Positions 24,470 through 34,260 are shown, counted from the stretch's first letter. The stretch is DNA of 64,000 nt from Amycolatopsis acidicola (GCF_007713735.2 NZ_VMNW02000029.1:20586-84585), one strand, 5' to 3'. Program-made: numbers and translations. Notes: generated by a model from the letters alone, not told the origin.

Positions 24470-26956
24470 TCAAGCCGCGCGGCGAGGATCGATCACCGTG
24501 CGCCGGTCTCTCCCAGCAGACTCCGGCGTGGCTGGGCATGCGGAGTTCACTCGTGCGAACCGCCGAATCTGTTTCGCACGCCCCGGAATCGCGGGCACGA
24601 GCTTCTCGGTGACCGCGGTGAACGGCGATGTTTCCTCGCTGTCGAGCACCAGGCGGGCGGCGATGTGGAAGCGGCCGAGATTGGCGAGGTCGTGCTCGGA
24701 GATCCGGGGCGCGGTATGCCGGGCCAGATCTCGCGCGTCTTCCGGCGAAGCCGAGAAGATGATCTTTGACCGGGCGTTCGTCGAGATACCTTCTTCGAGC
24801 TCGCGAGGAAGCTGGCGTAAGTACTGGTGCGCCAGGATCATCGCCATCCGGTAGCCACGAGACTCGGCGAGCATGTCTTCCAGCGGGTAGGCCAGACTCA
24901 GGAAGTTGTGGCACTCGTCAATGTAGAGGCTGCAGTCCTTCCGTTGGCGCTGCGGTATTCGTGCGCGCCTTGTCGCGGCCTGCCACGTGCGGGCCACGAC
25001 GATCGAGCCCATCAACCGCGCGGTGTCGATCCCGAGCGCGTCCTTGCCCAGGCGTACCAAGCAAATTCCGCCATCGAGTACCGCATCAACATCTACTGTG
25101 GACCCGCCTCCCGCCAGCGACGCCCGCACGAAAGGTCGAAGCAGCAAGCCGCGCAGCTTGTTCATCAAGGGGGCGACGACCTGCGCTCGGCTGGCGTCGG
25201 AGAGCTCGTCGTACCAGCGCCAGAACCCGGCGAGGACATCGTCGGAGATCTGTTCGAGCGCGCGGTGTCGAAACGCGGGCACTGACAAGAGCTTCGGCAG
25301 GTCCGTCAGCGTCGGCGTTCCAGGTAGCTCTCGCAAGGTAAGCAGCCCCGAACGCAGGATGTCCTCGGTGCGTGGCCCCCAGCTGGACGCGTAGACGTGG
25401 GAGAAGATCGAGACGAGGTTGTCGACGGTGCGGGCGGTGTCCGGACCCTCGAGCGGGTTGAGCACCGGCGGGCGGGTGCGGCTGTCGGCGTCGAAGAGGA
25501 CGACCTTCTCCCCCAGCCTCGACGGAAGACGCATCAGGACGTCCGCGACCAGGTCGCCCTTGGGGTCGATGACGACCAGGCCGCGGCCGGCTTCGGCATC
25601 GTCGAGGATCATCCGGGCCATGAGCTCGCTCTTGCCCGAGCCGGTGGCCCCGAGGATGTGCACGTGATGGCGGGCGTCGGCGACGCGCAATCCTACTGGC
25701 CGAGGGTGGCCGGAGTCGGTGATCCCGATCGGCTTCACGCCAACGCCTTCGCTCGGAATCCCTGGAGGCGGCGGGACTGCTTTCGCGCCTGCGCGCTGAA
25801 GTCCGGGGACACCGTCGTCGGTGGGGACGTGGGCCAGCGCCGCCAGCTCGGCGATCGAGAGCAGGTCACCCGATGCCAGGCGCCGCTCGGCCACCGCCTG
25901 AACCGGCTTGGCGAGCCGGACGCGGCGGTAGTAGTTGTGCTCGCTGTAAGCCGCGAAGGCGCTGGCGATCGCGTGTCCGCGGCCGCGAAGGTGCTCGCGA
26001 ACCGGTGCGCGCTCTACACCGGTGGTGTGGTGGTCGACGAGGGTGGCGACGGCGTACCGGACCCGGGTCTCGTATTGGGTTCCCCGTTGCTTGGCCACGA
26101 TGACGCGGTCCTGCGCCGAGATCTCCAACGACGTCTGGTGATCCACGACCGGCTTCTTCGCTGCCGCGCTGCGTTTGCGTGCTCCGGTGTTCGGGGTGAT
26201 CAGATCCAGGAGACGTCCAGCCAGCTTCGTCGAACTGCCGGCGCGGACGCGGCGGGCTGCCCGCCGGGCCCTGCGCACACGCGGACCGGTGACAGGTCGC
26301 GCCAGTATCTGCACCACCGCTCGTTCATGCGCGGCGAGCCCTGCGGGTGCGCCGAGCAAAGCGCGAACCGGATCGACCGGGAAGTCCGATCGGATCGGCA
26401 ACGCCTCACTCCGGGCCAGGCGGAGTTCCCCACCCACAGCCACGATCGTTTTATCCACAGGTGGGGACAACGGGATCGGCGGCTTGGCCGGCTTGGTCTG
26501 CGTATGCGCACCGGGCCACGCAGCCTCGATTGCGCGCTCAGCCATTCCGGGTGGCACGACGCCCGGCAGCCACACCCGCAAAGCGACCCCGGCCTGAGAG
26601 AACACGTACTCCCACACGATGTGCGGCTGCCCGCGGACCCGCCGCTTCCAGCCAGGCCGCAGCAACCCAACCAGATTGGAGTAGAACGCCGCAGCGCCGT
26701 CCGGGTCCACCTCGGGCGGAGCCAGAACAGTGATCACCCGAGCGTCGGTGGCCATCCGGTCGTGACAGCGGCGCACCCACCACCTACGTGCGACCACAGC
26801 ACCAATCACCGCGAACGGTAGTGCCAGCCCGATAACCGGGCCCCAGGACACAGCGAGCGTCTTCAGCACGTGGAGTACGACGCGGAGAGCGGCGTCCGGG
26901 TCGCGCAGGTAGTCCTGCAACGGCGACGCATGCGCGTGAGAACGGTCAGATAACAC
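24470..26956 (-). CDS. VirD4/TraG-like type IV coupling protein
   Basis: An 828-residue ATPase. GTG 26956 is chosen because GGGGAG is just upstream and the preceding gene stops at 26971; the frame is open much further but there it is a shadow of other genes. It has one or two N-terminal membrane helices (about 26-56), a long accessory region (60-420), Walker A GATGSGKS (436-443), 'VVIDPKGDL' (461-469) and Walker B 'LYIDECHNF' near 660. This is the FtsK/TraG/VirD4 superfamily, bringing the DNA-protein substrate to the channel. Full length for actinobacterial members of the family. Confidence 0.87.
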   Translation of the reverse strand: MLSDRSHAHASPLQDYLRDPDAALRVVLHVLKTLAVSWGPVIGLALPFAVIGAVVARRWWVRRCHDRMATDARVITVLAPPEVDPDGAAAFYSNLVGLLRPGWKRRVRGQPHIVWEYVFSQAGVALRVWLPGVVPPGMAERAIEAAWPGAHTQTKPAKPPIPLSPPVDKTIVAVGGELRLARSEALPIRSDFPVDPVRALLGAPAGLAAHERAVVQILARPVTGPRVRRARRAARRVRAGSSTKLAGRLLDLITPNTGARKRSAAAKKPVVDHQTSLEISAQDRVIVAKQRGTQYETRVRYAVATLVDHHTTGVERAPVREHLRGRGHAIASAFAAYSEHNYYRRVRLAKPVQAVAERRLASGDLLSIAELAALAHVPTDDGVPGLQRAGAKAVPPPPGIPSEGVGVKPIGITDSGHPRPVGLRVADARHHVHILGATGSGKSELMARMILDDAEAGRGLVVIDPKGDLVADVLMRLPSRLGEKVVLFDADSRTRPPVLNPLEGPDTARTVDNLVSIFSHVYASSWGPRTEDILRSGLLTLRELPGTPTLTDLPKLLSVPAFRHRALEQISDDVLAGFWRWYDELSDASRAQVVAPLMNKLRGLLLRPFVRASLAGGGSTVDVDAVLDGGICLVRLGKDALGIDTARLMGSIVVARTWQAATRRARIPQRQRKDCSLYIDECHNFLSLAYPLEDMLAESRGYRMAMILAHQYLRQLPRELEEGISTNARSKIIFSASPEDARDLARHTAPRISEHDLANLGRFHIAARLVLDSEETSPFTAVTEKLVPAIPGRAKQIRRFARVNSACPATPESAGRDRRTVIDPRRAA

Positions 26957-26970
26957 CGGAGCTCCCCTCG

Positions 26971-27741
26971 TCAGGCTGCCCGCTGCGCGAAATCCCTTGG
27001 AGCGCTGTGAACGAGCCGCAGGGGCCGCTTCCGGCGCCGTTCTGCGTCGATCTCCGCCTGCCATTCGGACAGCCGCCGGCCGCCCAGGCGCTTGAGGAAG
27101 TGCGGGATACGGTTCGCGGGCACACCGACCAACCGCGGGCCAAGCACCGCAAGGAGATCCGAAGCCTCCTGCGACGACCACCCCGCTTCGGAAATGGCTT
27201 CCGCATCCGGAAACACGTCGGCAACGCGGTCCCGCTCTGGGCTGATCCAGGCGTCCTCGCGACCGCCGTAGCTGTAGACCCACAGGAAGTTTTCGGGTGA
27301 ATTCGGCTCGACCAGGCGCTTGAACCGGCGAACTTCCTTGGTATAGGCGTAGAAAGTCACCTGCGGACACGCTCGCATGATCCGGCACCACGCCAAGGTG
27401 TAGGAGTCGCTGAAGAAATCGCCGGCGTCGTGTACTCGGATAAACTTCCCTGTGAAGCGAGGAGCCGAGAGTTCCCTGATCATGGCTGCTTCCCAACCAG
27501 GCAGGTCGTCCAGCACGAACGCAAGATTGTCCTGGTGCCGGGATTTCACAACCGGGAACAGGTAAGTTCCGTTGCGGGCATAGCAGATCCGAGCACACGC
27601 GCCTGCCGCCGGACAAGTCACCTGCGTGCGCCCATCGGCGAGACGGGCTGCCAGCGCGGGCAAGGTCCAGTTCCAGACACCGATCGCGCGCATCTCGCGG
27701 TTCTGCGTCAGCAACCGGTCCGGTCGCACGGATGAAGACAT
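26971..27741 (-). CDS. GP88-like phage/element protein
   Basis: A 256-residue protein with the GP88 pattern: 'VTCPAAGACARICYARNGTY' (a CPxxxxCxxxCYA cluster, about 45-64), 'VVKSRHQDN', then 'FIRVHDAGDFFSDSYTLAW' and 'VTFYAYTKEV'. The family (phage gene product 88) is widespread on actinophages and conjugative elements; the Cys cluster resembles a radical-SAM-like iron-sulfur site, but that is inference. ATG 27741 (GAGGTGG just upstream) is preferred to GTG 27753. It lies between the virB4 and coupling-protein genes. Confidence 0.78.
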   Translation of the reverse strand: MSSSVRPDRLLTQNREMRAIGVWNWTLPALAARLADGRTQVTCPAAGACARICYARNGTYLFPVVKSRHQDNLAFVLDDLPGWEAAMIRELSAPRFTGKFIRVHDAGDFFSDSYTLAWCRIMRACPQVTFYAYTKEVRRFKRLVEPNSPENFLWVYSYGGREDAWISPERDRVADVFPDAEAISEAGWSSQEASDLLAVLGPRLVGVPANRIPHFLKRLGGRRLSEWQAEIDAERRRKRPLRLVHSAPRDFAQRAA

Positions 27742-27792
27742 ACGCCACCTCACAAACGTGATCAGGCAAGGGAAAGGCAGAACACGACCTGC

Positions 27793-29628
27793 TCAAGCAG
27801 CGATGTCGTCGTCGATCCCGAGGTCCACAAACGTCTCGTCCTCGGTGGTAGGCTCGTGCTCGGCGTAGGTCGCCAACTCGGCCGGATCTGTTGTAATGAG
27901 CGCATTTTCCTGCGGTGAAGCCAAAGCTTGAAATGCAACTCTCTGGGTACCAGTGCTGAGCAAGCCCTGTCCCTTGTCCGCAGAGATAAGGAACTGCTTC
28001 TCTCCCTCGGACAGGTTGAAGGTCGTCACGATTTCGTCGATGGCTTGCGGGGCTTGGCGTAGCAGGATTTGTGTTGCTGCGTTGGCCACGATCGCCTTGC
28101 CCAGTTCAGTCCCGAGAACGTCGCCGACGTCCTGGGTCGCGACGGTCAGGCCCGCCCAGTGCTTCCGGCTGGCCTTCGCCAGCCGATGCAGGAACCGTGC
28201 CCCGGCAGGGTCTTGCATCAGCAGCCACGCTTCGTCGACCGTGATCAGCCTCGGCCGCCGGATCGCCGGGTTGGAGACCCGGCGCCACACCGTGTCCAGC
28301 GTGAGCAGTGTGCCGATCGGCCGGAGTTCGTCGGGCAGGTCGCGCAGGCTGAACACCGTCAGGTGCCCTTCGGGCCTGGTCGTGGTCGGGCCGGAGAACA
28401 TCGCAGAGAACGCGCCCTCGACGAACGGGTGAAGCCGGGCGCCCAGGTCCGCGGCGATGGGCTCGGCGGTGGCGGTGAGCACCGAGGCAAGGTCGGCCAG
28501 CAACGGCGCCTGCCGGCCCCAGGTGCGCGGATCGCTCGTGATCCCCGCCCGGGAGTAGGTGGTCGTGATCGCTTGGTCGAGCACGGCTCGTTGCTGCGCG
28601 GACAGTTCGGTCCCCAGCAGGACCCCGATAACCGTGTGCAGGAACAGCGCCTTGCGCGTCAGCGCGTCTTTCGGCGCGGTGCGGCGACCATCCGGACGGA
28701 TCGCGATCGGGAGGTCGAACGGGTTGATACGGACGGCAGGGTCGCCGAGGTGGATGTAGGTGCCGCCGATCGCTTCGCAGAGGCGCCGGTATTCGTCCTC
28801 TGGATCGATGATCGCCACCTCGACGCCACGGTAGAGCGACCGCAGGGCTTCGAGCTTGACGAGGTATGACTTTCCCGCACCGGAGCGGCCGAGGATGACG
28901 CTGTTGTAGTTGTCTGCGGAAAAACGGTCCCAGTGCACGAGGCCCTGGCTTCCGATGTTGAACCCGTACAGGACCCCGGCCGGTGCCGCGACGCTGGTCG
29001 GGTCTGCCGGGGGCAGATCGGGGCTGGTGAAGGGGAACGCGGCGGCCAGCGCGCTGGTGTCGAACGTGCGGCGCATGCCGATGAGGTCCAGCGCCAGCGG
29101 CAGGGTGGAGACCCAGCCCTGCAGCGCCCGGTAGGTGGTGGGCTGGGCGTTCAGCAACAGCGACGCGGCCAGCGCTCGCACTGCCGCGACTTGCTCTGCA
29201 AGCTCGTCCTCGCTGGTGGCGTGCACCGTCAGGTAGAGCCCGAGCCGGTAGAGCTTTCCTTCCCCACGGGCGACCCGGGCGGAGAGGTCGTACGCGTCTT
29301 CGGTCGCCGCCTCCACCATCGGGTCCAGCAACCGGCCCTTCTCACTGGTGTGGCGTCGACCCGATTCCAGTTTGGACAGTTGGCGCTTGAGCCGGTTCGC
29401 GGCAGTAACCGGGTCGATCGGCTCGATGTGTAGCGAGACGTCCAAGCGGCACGGGTACGACAGCAGCGGCTGGAGCCAGCCAGCGTGCACTTCGCGGGGA
29501 TACCCGGTGATCGCGAAGGATGCGACCCATTCGCCGCCGATCTCGAGGTGCCGGGGCGTGACCGAGAGGGAGTCCGGGGTGAACGCACTGGCCCTGCCCG
29601 AAACCGACCGGTTCACGTTCTTGCTCAT
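27793..29628 (-). CDS. virB4: VirB4-like conjugation ATPase
   Basis: A 611-residue protein: N-terminal VirB4 domain (about 20-200), Walker A 'LGRSGAGKS' (246-254), 'VAIIDPEDEYRRLCEAIGG' (271-289), Walker B 'LITVDEAWLL' (461-470), 'TVATQDVGDVLG' and an acidic tail. It is the AAA+ motor of a type IV secretion/conjugation system, acting at the inner membrane. ATG 29628 is preceded by GGGAGGG and overlaps the upstream stop (ATGA). Length is normal for actinobacterial VirB4 proteins. Confidence 0.9.
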   Translation of the reverse strand: MSKNVNRSVSGRASAFTPDSLSVTPRHLEIGGEWVASFAITGYPREVHAGWLQPLLSYPCRLDVSLHIEPIDPVTAANRLKRQLSKLESGRRHTSEKGRLLDPMVEAATEDAYDLSARVARGEGKLYRLGLYLTVHATSEDELAEQVAAVRALAASLLLNAQPTTYRALQGWVSTLPLALDLIGMRRTFDTSALAAAFPFTSPDLPPADPTSVAAPAGVLYGFNIGSQGLVHWDRFSADNYNSVILGRSGAGKSYLVKLEALRSLYRGVEVAIIDPEDEYRRLCEAIGGTYIHLGDPAVRINPFDLPIAIRPDGRRTAPKDALTRKALFLHTVIGVLLGTELSAQQRAVLDQAITTTYSRAGITSDPRTWGRQAPLLADLASVLTATAEPIAADLGARLHPFVEGAFSAMFSGPTTTRPEGHLTVFSLRDLPDELRPIGTLLTLDTVWRRVSNPAIRRPRLITVDEAWLLMQDPAGARFLHRLAKASRKHWAGLTVATQDVGDVLGTELGKAIVANAATQILLRQAPQAIDEIVTTFNLSEGEKQFLISADKGQGLLSTGTQRVAFQALASPQENALITTDPAELATYAEHEPTTEDETFVDLGIDDDIAA

Positions 29629-30725
29629 AGGTCGCTGCCCTCCCACTCGTCGAGCGTTGTCGTCGCTGGCCCGGCTTCGTCGTCGTCCGAGGCGGCGGTA
29701 GTGATCACCTCGTCTGCGCCGGCGAGACCTGCCGAGGGCGGGATCAGACTGTCGGGATTGCAGGCTGTGGCGAGCACGGCGGTCGCCTGCCCGGCGTCCA
29801 GCGGCGTGATCGTGATTCCGGCAGGTGCCAAGAGTTCGACCGCTTCTCCCAGGCGACGTACGAGCCGGGTTTCCGCCGAGCGGACCGCGGCCTCGGTGAC
29901 GTCACTGTTTCGGAAGCGGCGTCGGCGGGCCCGCACCAAGGCGAGCGGAGATGCGCCGCCGAGCCCATCGGTCGACGCGGCGGCACGGACCGGCTCCCGC
30001 AGCACCAACAACACCTGGCGGCGCAACAGTTCCGTGGATCGACGCAGCTGCTCGAGGTAGGTCGCGTGCTCGGCCGCAGCAGCCTCGAGCATCGAGTGCG
30101 GGAGCCCGGCGGCAGCTTCGCGCAGATCGCTGATCTGCTGGCTGAGGTCCAGTCGTTCGGCGCGAATGAGCAGCTGCACCGGCGCGGAGATCGAATGCAG
30201 GTAGCGCCCGAAGCTGGTCACCAACGCTTCCTGCTCGCCCGGCGTGCGCAGCGCGAAGTTCACCGTGCTGGCCACAGCGACGATCGCGACACCGTCGCCT
30301 CCGAGGTCCACGACACCGGCCTCGGTGACTCCTTCCGCAGGCAACCGCAGCGCCGCCGGAGAAACCTCCGACTCACCCGGAACGCCGGTGATGGCGCGGC
30401 TTGTCAGCCATTCCGGCGCAGCTCGCACTCCCTCTGGCGCGGCCACTCGGTGGCGGGGTTGCAGTCGCAGGCGGAGGGCTGCGAGCAGGAGTCGGTCGAG
30501 GCTCACGCCGTCGCGCTGGCCCAGTGCAAGCACAGCTGCTGTGCCGCCGACCGGGACCGCGCCGATCAGGAAGACCGGGATCGGAACCACCGTGCGGGTC
30601 AAGGCCCAGACTCCATAAAGGACGAGCCCGGTGACGCCGAGGATCGCGAGTTGCCGAGCGGTGAGGTTGGCCAGCACACGGTCTTCGCGATCGACGTCAG
30701 ACGGGATGCGCACGGGCTCGGTCAT
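29625..30725 (-). CDS. PrgI/SCO6880-like membrane protein
   Basis: A 366-residue protein with 'TEPVRIPSDVDREDRVLANL', two close membrane helices (about 26-44 and 47-67) and a large cytoplasmic domain ending in an acidic tail. This is the PrgI-family (PF12666) layout found next to virB4 in Gram-positive conjugation systems. It overlaps both neighbours by four bases (ATGA). It may act as a VirB3-equivalent adaptor for the VirB4 motor. Confidence 0.8.
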   Translation of the reverse strand: MTEPVRIPSDVDREDRVLANLTARQLAILGVTGLVLYGVWALTRTVVPIPVFLIGAVPVGGTAAVLALGQRDGVSLDRLLLAALRLRLQPRHRVAAPEGVRAAPEWLTSRAITGVPGESEVSPAALRLPAEGVTEAGVVDLGGDGVAIVAVASTVNFALRTPGEQEALVTSFGRYLHSISAPVQLLIRAERLDLSQQISDLREAAAGLPHSMLEAAAAEHATYLEQLRRSTELLRRQVLLVLREPVRAAASTDGLGGASPLALVRARRRRFRNSDVTEAAVRSAETRLVRRLGEAVELLAPAGITITPLDAGQATAVLATACNPDSLIPPSAGLAGADEVITTAASDDDEAGPATTTLDEWEGSDL

Positions 30726-31567
30726 CGCTTCTCACCTCCGCGGGGCAAGGACTTCGGCACGGCGGGCGGGGCTGGTTTCGGCGCTCGGAACGCGACTGGC
30801 GGCACCGACGGCGTGCGAGGCCGGGCGTCGCCGATGCGCGGTTCCGGCTGCGCCGTGCGAAACGCGGGCGTCGCGGCTGGTCTCGTCCCAGGTTTGATCG
30901 GCCGTGAGGCGTGAGGAGACTCAGGCGTTGGCGCCTGGAACCGCAGGCGGGGCGGGACCGGCGCCATGCGGATCGGCCTTGCCGGAGACGCGGCGCGACC
31001 GACACGCTTCGGCCCGCCAGGTGCTTGGAATCGAGGTGCCACAGCGGCTTGCCTGCGCCGCCCGGTCGGCGGCCGGCCCGGCTTCGCGAGGGTGGGCGCG
31101 GAGCTGAATTCGGGCACGGCAGATCCTTCTTGCGCGGCCGGGGTGATGGCCGGGTCGTGGGTGGTCTCCTGCGGACTGGGTTGCAGGAACATCGGTCGCT
31201 GCGACGGCGTACGCGGGTGCCGGGCAGCGCGGACACGGTCAGCGTCGTAGGCCGCCTGCAACCGCTTGTTGACCGCCTCCGGCGTCGGTGCGATCCGCGG
31301 CTGCGCGGGCCACGGCGGATCGGCCGCAGCAGTGCTCCCCCGGCTGCCAGCACCCCGGCTTCCGCCGGCGGCCACCCCGGCTCTGCCGAGCCCACCGGAC
31401 TTCCCGGCGACCATGCCAAACGTTTTCGCGGCGACGAACGCCTTCGCCAACCCGACCAGAAAGGACCGGCCGTGGCCGATCTTGGTCGCGGACAGGAACC
31501 AGAACGGGATCTTGAACAGGATGTAGAACAACGCGATCGCGGTGATCAAGGTCGCGAGGCCGCTCAC
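30722..31567 (-). CDS. proline-rich conjugation membrane protein
   Basis: A 281-residue protein. GTG 31567 is used: GGAGGTGG sits upstream and GTGA overlaps the stop of the preceding gene. One N-terminal hydrophobic segment (about 4-25, 'LATLITAIALFYILFKIPF') and possibly a second (36-50) precede a low-complexity Pro/Ala/Arg tail of over 200 residues. No named family. It may link the channel to the cell envelope; its position between the VirB6-like and PrgI-like genes is usual for such tra modules. Confidence 0.65.
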   Translation of the reverse strand: MSGLATLITAIALFYILFKIPFWFLSATKIGHGRSFLVGLAKAFVAAKTFGMVAGKSGGLGRAGVAAGGSRGAGSRGSTAAADPPWPAQPRIAPTPEAVNKRLQAAYDADRVRAARHPRTPSQRPMFLQPSPQETTHDPAITPAAQEGSAVPEFSSAPTLAKPGRPPTGRRRQAAVAPRFQAPGGPKRVGRAASPARPIRMAPVPPRLRFQAPTPESPHASRPIKPGTRPAATPAFRTAQPEPRIGDARPRTPSVPPVAFRAPKPAPPAVPKSLPRGGEKR

Positions 31568-32826
31568 GAGCCACCTCCGAACAAGTGGATCCCGCCGGAC
31601 AGGAACACGCGGGCGAACAAGATCAGCACCACGGATTGGGCGACCTGGATCGCCAGCGTCGCCCCAAGCGCTTTCCACCACCAGCGCGCGATGCCGTCGG
31701 TGTGCGGCAGGCAGTGACACATGAGGAACAGCGGCCCGGTGATGATCAGGAGCAGGGTGACGACGACCCGAACCACGTACACGATCAGCAACCCGATCCC
31801 GGCGATCACGAGCACGAGCGCCAACAGGACCATGAAGAAGCTGCCCGAAACCGCGCCTTGCACGGCGCCCTGGAGCGTGGACCCGAGTGAAGGTGGTTCA
31901 ACCCCGTCACCGAGGACCGCGGCCGACAGGGCGTTCGCGAGCCGGATGAACTTCTCGGCGAAGAACAGCGAGAGCGCCGAAGCCAGGAACCCGATAGGGA
32001 TCCGCGGGCCGATCTCCTTGATCGAGTACCGGTTCTGCACCGTCTCGTGCGCCATCACGATGATCCCCGCGACGAGGATCAGCATCCCGTACGCGGCGAG
32101 CACGATCTCCCACGAGGTGTTCCACAGCTCGCCGATCCCGGGGAGCTGATCGAGCGTCGGCGTCGACAGCGCCGTGTGGCCGAGCAGCTCCAAGATCGGT
32201 GACAACGCGGCGTTGACCAAGTCCTTGAACACCGAGTTGATCGCCTTGGCGACGCAGCCGGTGATGTTGGTGATCCCGCAATCCGGTCCGCCGTCATCCG
32301 AGCTGGTTCCCCCGGGCTGCGGGCTTGTGCTCGGTGATCCGGTGGGCTGTGGGATGCAGTCCTCGCCGACGCACGGCGATGCGCTCGCACTCGGGACCGT
32401 TGTCGGGCTCGAGGGTGCGCAGGCGAGTTCGCCGGGGAAACAACTCGTCGGTGACGGCAACTCGGTGATCGGCGGCAGGGGCGTCGCCGGCATCGACGGG
32501 CGTGACGAACCAGTGGGGAAATGGCAATCCGGGTCCGGCGAATCCGGTGCACACGAGTCCTCCGCCGGGATCGTCGGCAGCGGCACCGAAGGCGGCTGCT
32601 GAGGCACGGGCTGCGACAGCGCAACCTGTTCGGCGCCAGCCTGGCCCGGCGTGCCGGGCGAAGCCCAGGCACCGACCGCGATCAACGCACCGAGCACCAC
32701 GGTCAGTCCGAACGCGAGCAACCACAGCAGCCGCCGCCGGGAGCCGCGGCCCGTCCGTTCCGGCGTCGGAGCGACGAGCTCCCGGCGATCGGATTCCGGC
32801 GCGCGCGGCCGCTTGGTTTCCACCAT
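31564..32826 (-). CDS. VirB6/TrbL-like polytopic channel protein
   Basis: A 420-residue protein: an N-terminal helix (about 33-54), a Pro/Ser/Thr-rich linker with Cys pairs (about 60-185), then five or so membrane helices to the C-terminus ('WEIVLAAYGMLILVAGIIVM', 'FFMVLLALVLVIAGIGLLIV', 'VVTLLLIITGPLFLMCHCL'). This fits VirB6/TrbL-like channel components. Directly upstream of ATG 32826 the native virB2-like gene has been separated by an IS110 copy; removing the insertion restores TGA-GCTC-ATG spacing. Its expression is therefore probably reduced or driven from within the IS. Confidence 0.78.
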   Translation of the reverse strand: MVETKRPRAPESDRRELVAPTPERTGRGSRRRLLWLLAFGLTVVLGALIAVGAWASPGTPGQAGAEQVALSQPVPQQPPSVPLPTIPAEDSCAPDSPDPDCHFPTGSSRPSMPATPLPPITELPSPTSCFPGELACAPSSPTTVPSASASPCVGEDCIPQPTGSPSTSPQPGGTSSDDGGPDCGITNITGCVAKAINSVFKDLVNAALSPILELLGHTALSTPTLDQLPGIGELWNTSWEIVLAAYGMLILVAGIIVMAHETVQNRYSIKEIGPRIPIGFLASALSLFFAEKFIRLANALSAAVLGDGVEPPSLGSTLQGAVQGAVSGSFFMVLLALVLVIAGIGLLIVYVVRVVVTLLLIITGPLFLMCHCLPHTDGIARWWWKALGATLAIQVAQSVVLILFARVFLSGGIHLFGGGS

Positions 32827-32835
32827 GAGCTCAGG

Positions 32836-33058
32836 CCCCCCTACTGTGGATCTTGCCCGAGACCAGGGGTTTCGGGTGGCCAAGGAGGCTGGGTATGGCT
32901 GTCAGGCCCCCGCCGCGGTTTATGGCCCTTGTGGGTTTGCCGCTCGGCCTCCAAGGACGCTCCGACCACTGATCAGGACGTGCGCGCAGATCGCTATGTA
33001 GGGGTGTGTCGGTGGAGTTGTCCGCGGCACACCGGTACGGCGATCGAGGAGGCAGTGG
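32836..33058 (+). ncRNA. candidate bridge-RNA region of the IS110 element
   Basis: In IS110-group elements the long non-coding end upstream of the transposase encodes the bridge RNA that pairs with target and donor DNA. This 223-base stretch has the right place and size and shows paired segments, for example CCCGA...TCGGG near 32858-32880 and GGAGGC (32884-32889) / GCCTCC (32947-32952). The exact RNA ends and guide loops are not defined from sequence alone. Confidence 0.4.
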
Positions 33059-34252
33059 TTGAGCAAGGCGTGGATCGGCATCGACGGGGGCAAGACCCAC
33101 CACTGGGCGGTGGCCGTCGATGAGACGGGCAGCACTGTGTTGTCCCGCAAGGTGCCCAACGACCAGGCCACCATCGAGCAGTTGATCGCCGACACGACCA
33201 GGCTGGCTGAAGAGTTGACGTGGGCTATCGATCTGACCGACAGCTCGACGGCGATCGCGCTGGCCCTCTTGCACCGCGCCGGTGCTCGCGTGGTGTATGT
33301 ACCCGGGCGCATGGTCAACCGCGCCGCGGACAGCTACCGCGGCGAGGCCAAAACGGATGCGCGGGACGCGCTTGTCATCGCCGACCAGGCACGCATGCGC
33401 CGGGACTGCACCACGCTCGTGCCACCAGCCGAGCTGGTCGCCGAGCTCGCGACCCTGGTGACGCACCGGGGCGACGCTGTGGGTGATCGTGCCCGGCTGA
33501 TCACCAGGCTGCGCGTGCATCTGACCGGCATCTTCCCGGGCCTGGACCGTGCCCTGGACTTGCGCAAGCGCACCTCGCTCGTGTTGCTCGCGCGGTGGCA
33601 AACTGCCAGCGACGTGCGCGCCGCCGGCGTCAAGGTGATCTCGGCCCACCTCATCGGGCACGGCGCCCGCGCCGCAGATGCGATCGCCGACCGCGTCATG
33701 GCTGCGGCCAAAGCCCAGACCATCGCCGTCCGCGGCCAGGCCACCACCGCGCGGATCGTGGCCGAGATCGCCCGGCAGATCCTTGCCCTGGACAAATGGA
33801 TCAAACAGGTCGACCACGAACTTGCCGAGAAGGTGGCCGCACATCCGGCCGGCACCGTGATCACAAGCATGCCCGGCATGGGCGTCACGCTGACCGCCGA
33901 ATTCCTGGTCGCCACCGGCGACCTGGCCAACTTCAGCGGTCCGAACCACCTGGCCGCCTACGCCGGACTCGCTCCCATTCCACGCGACTCCGGACGGATC
34001 AGCGGCAACCTGCACCGACCAATCCGCTACAACCGGATGTTGCGGCGGGTCTTCTACATCTCGGCGATGGTCGCAGCCAACGTGCCTGGCCCCTCGCGCG
34101 AGTATTACCTGCGCAAACGCGCCGAAGGCAAACGAGCCGTCCAGGCGCAAATCGCACTGGCACGGCGCCGGGTCAACGTGCTCTGGGCGATGGTCCGCGA
34201 CCAGCAGCCTTACAACCCGACCAGTCGAACAAACATCCCTGACGCTGCTTGA
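33059..34252 (+). CDS. IS110-family transposase (DEDD recombinase)
   Basis: A 397-residue transposase starting at TTG 33059, with GAGGAGG seven bases upstream. N-terminal RuvC-like DEDD domain: 'IGIDGGKTHHWAVAVDE' (first Asp), 'LTWAIDLTDSSTAIAL', 'KTDARDALVIADQAR' (late Asp pair). C-terminal Transposase_20 domain: 'ITSMPGMGVTLTAEFLVATG', 'NHLAAYAGLAPIPRDSG' with the conserved Ser-containing region. No frameshift; probably active. The stop is eight bases from the end of the virB2-like gene on the other strand. Confidence 0.92.
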   Translation: MSKAWIGIDGGKTHHWAVAVDETGSTVLSRKVPNDQATIEQLIADTTRLAEELTWAIDLTDSSTAIALALLHRAGARVVYVPGRMVNRAADSYRGEAKTDARDALVIADQARMRRDCTTLVPPAELVAELATLVTHRGDAVGDRARLITRLRVHLTGIFPGLDRALDLRKRTSLVLLARWQTASDVRAAGVKVISAHLIGHGARAADAIADRVMAAAKAQTIAVRGQATTARIVAEIARQILALDKWIKQVDHELAEKVAAHPAGTVITSMPGMGVTLTAEFLVATGDLANFSGPNHLAAYAGLAPIPRDSGRISGNLHRPIRYNRMLRRVFYISAMVAANVPGPSREYYLRKRAEGKRAVQAQIALARRRVNVLWAMVRDQQPYNPTSRTNIPDAA

Positions 34253-34260
34253 CAGAGACA

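Noticed and set aside
26957..27796. 280-codon upstream extension of the coupling-protein frame
   Set aside because: It overlaps the GP88-like gene on the same strand and has no protein-like composition; GTG 26956 with GGGGAG is the better start.
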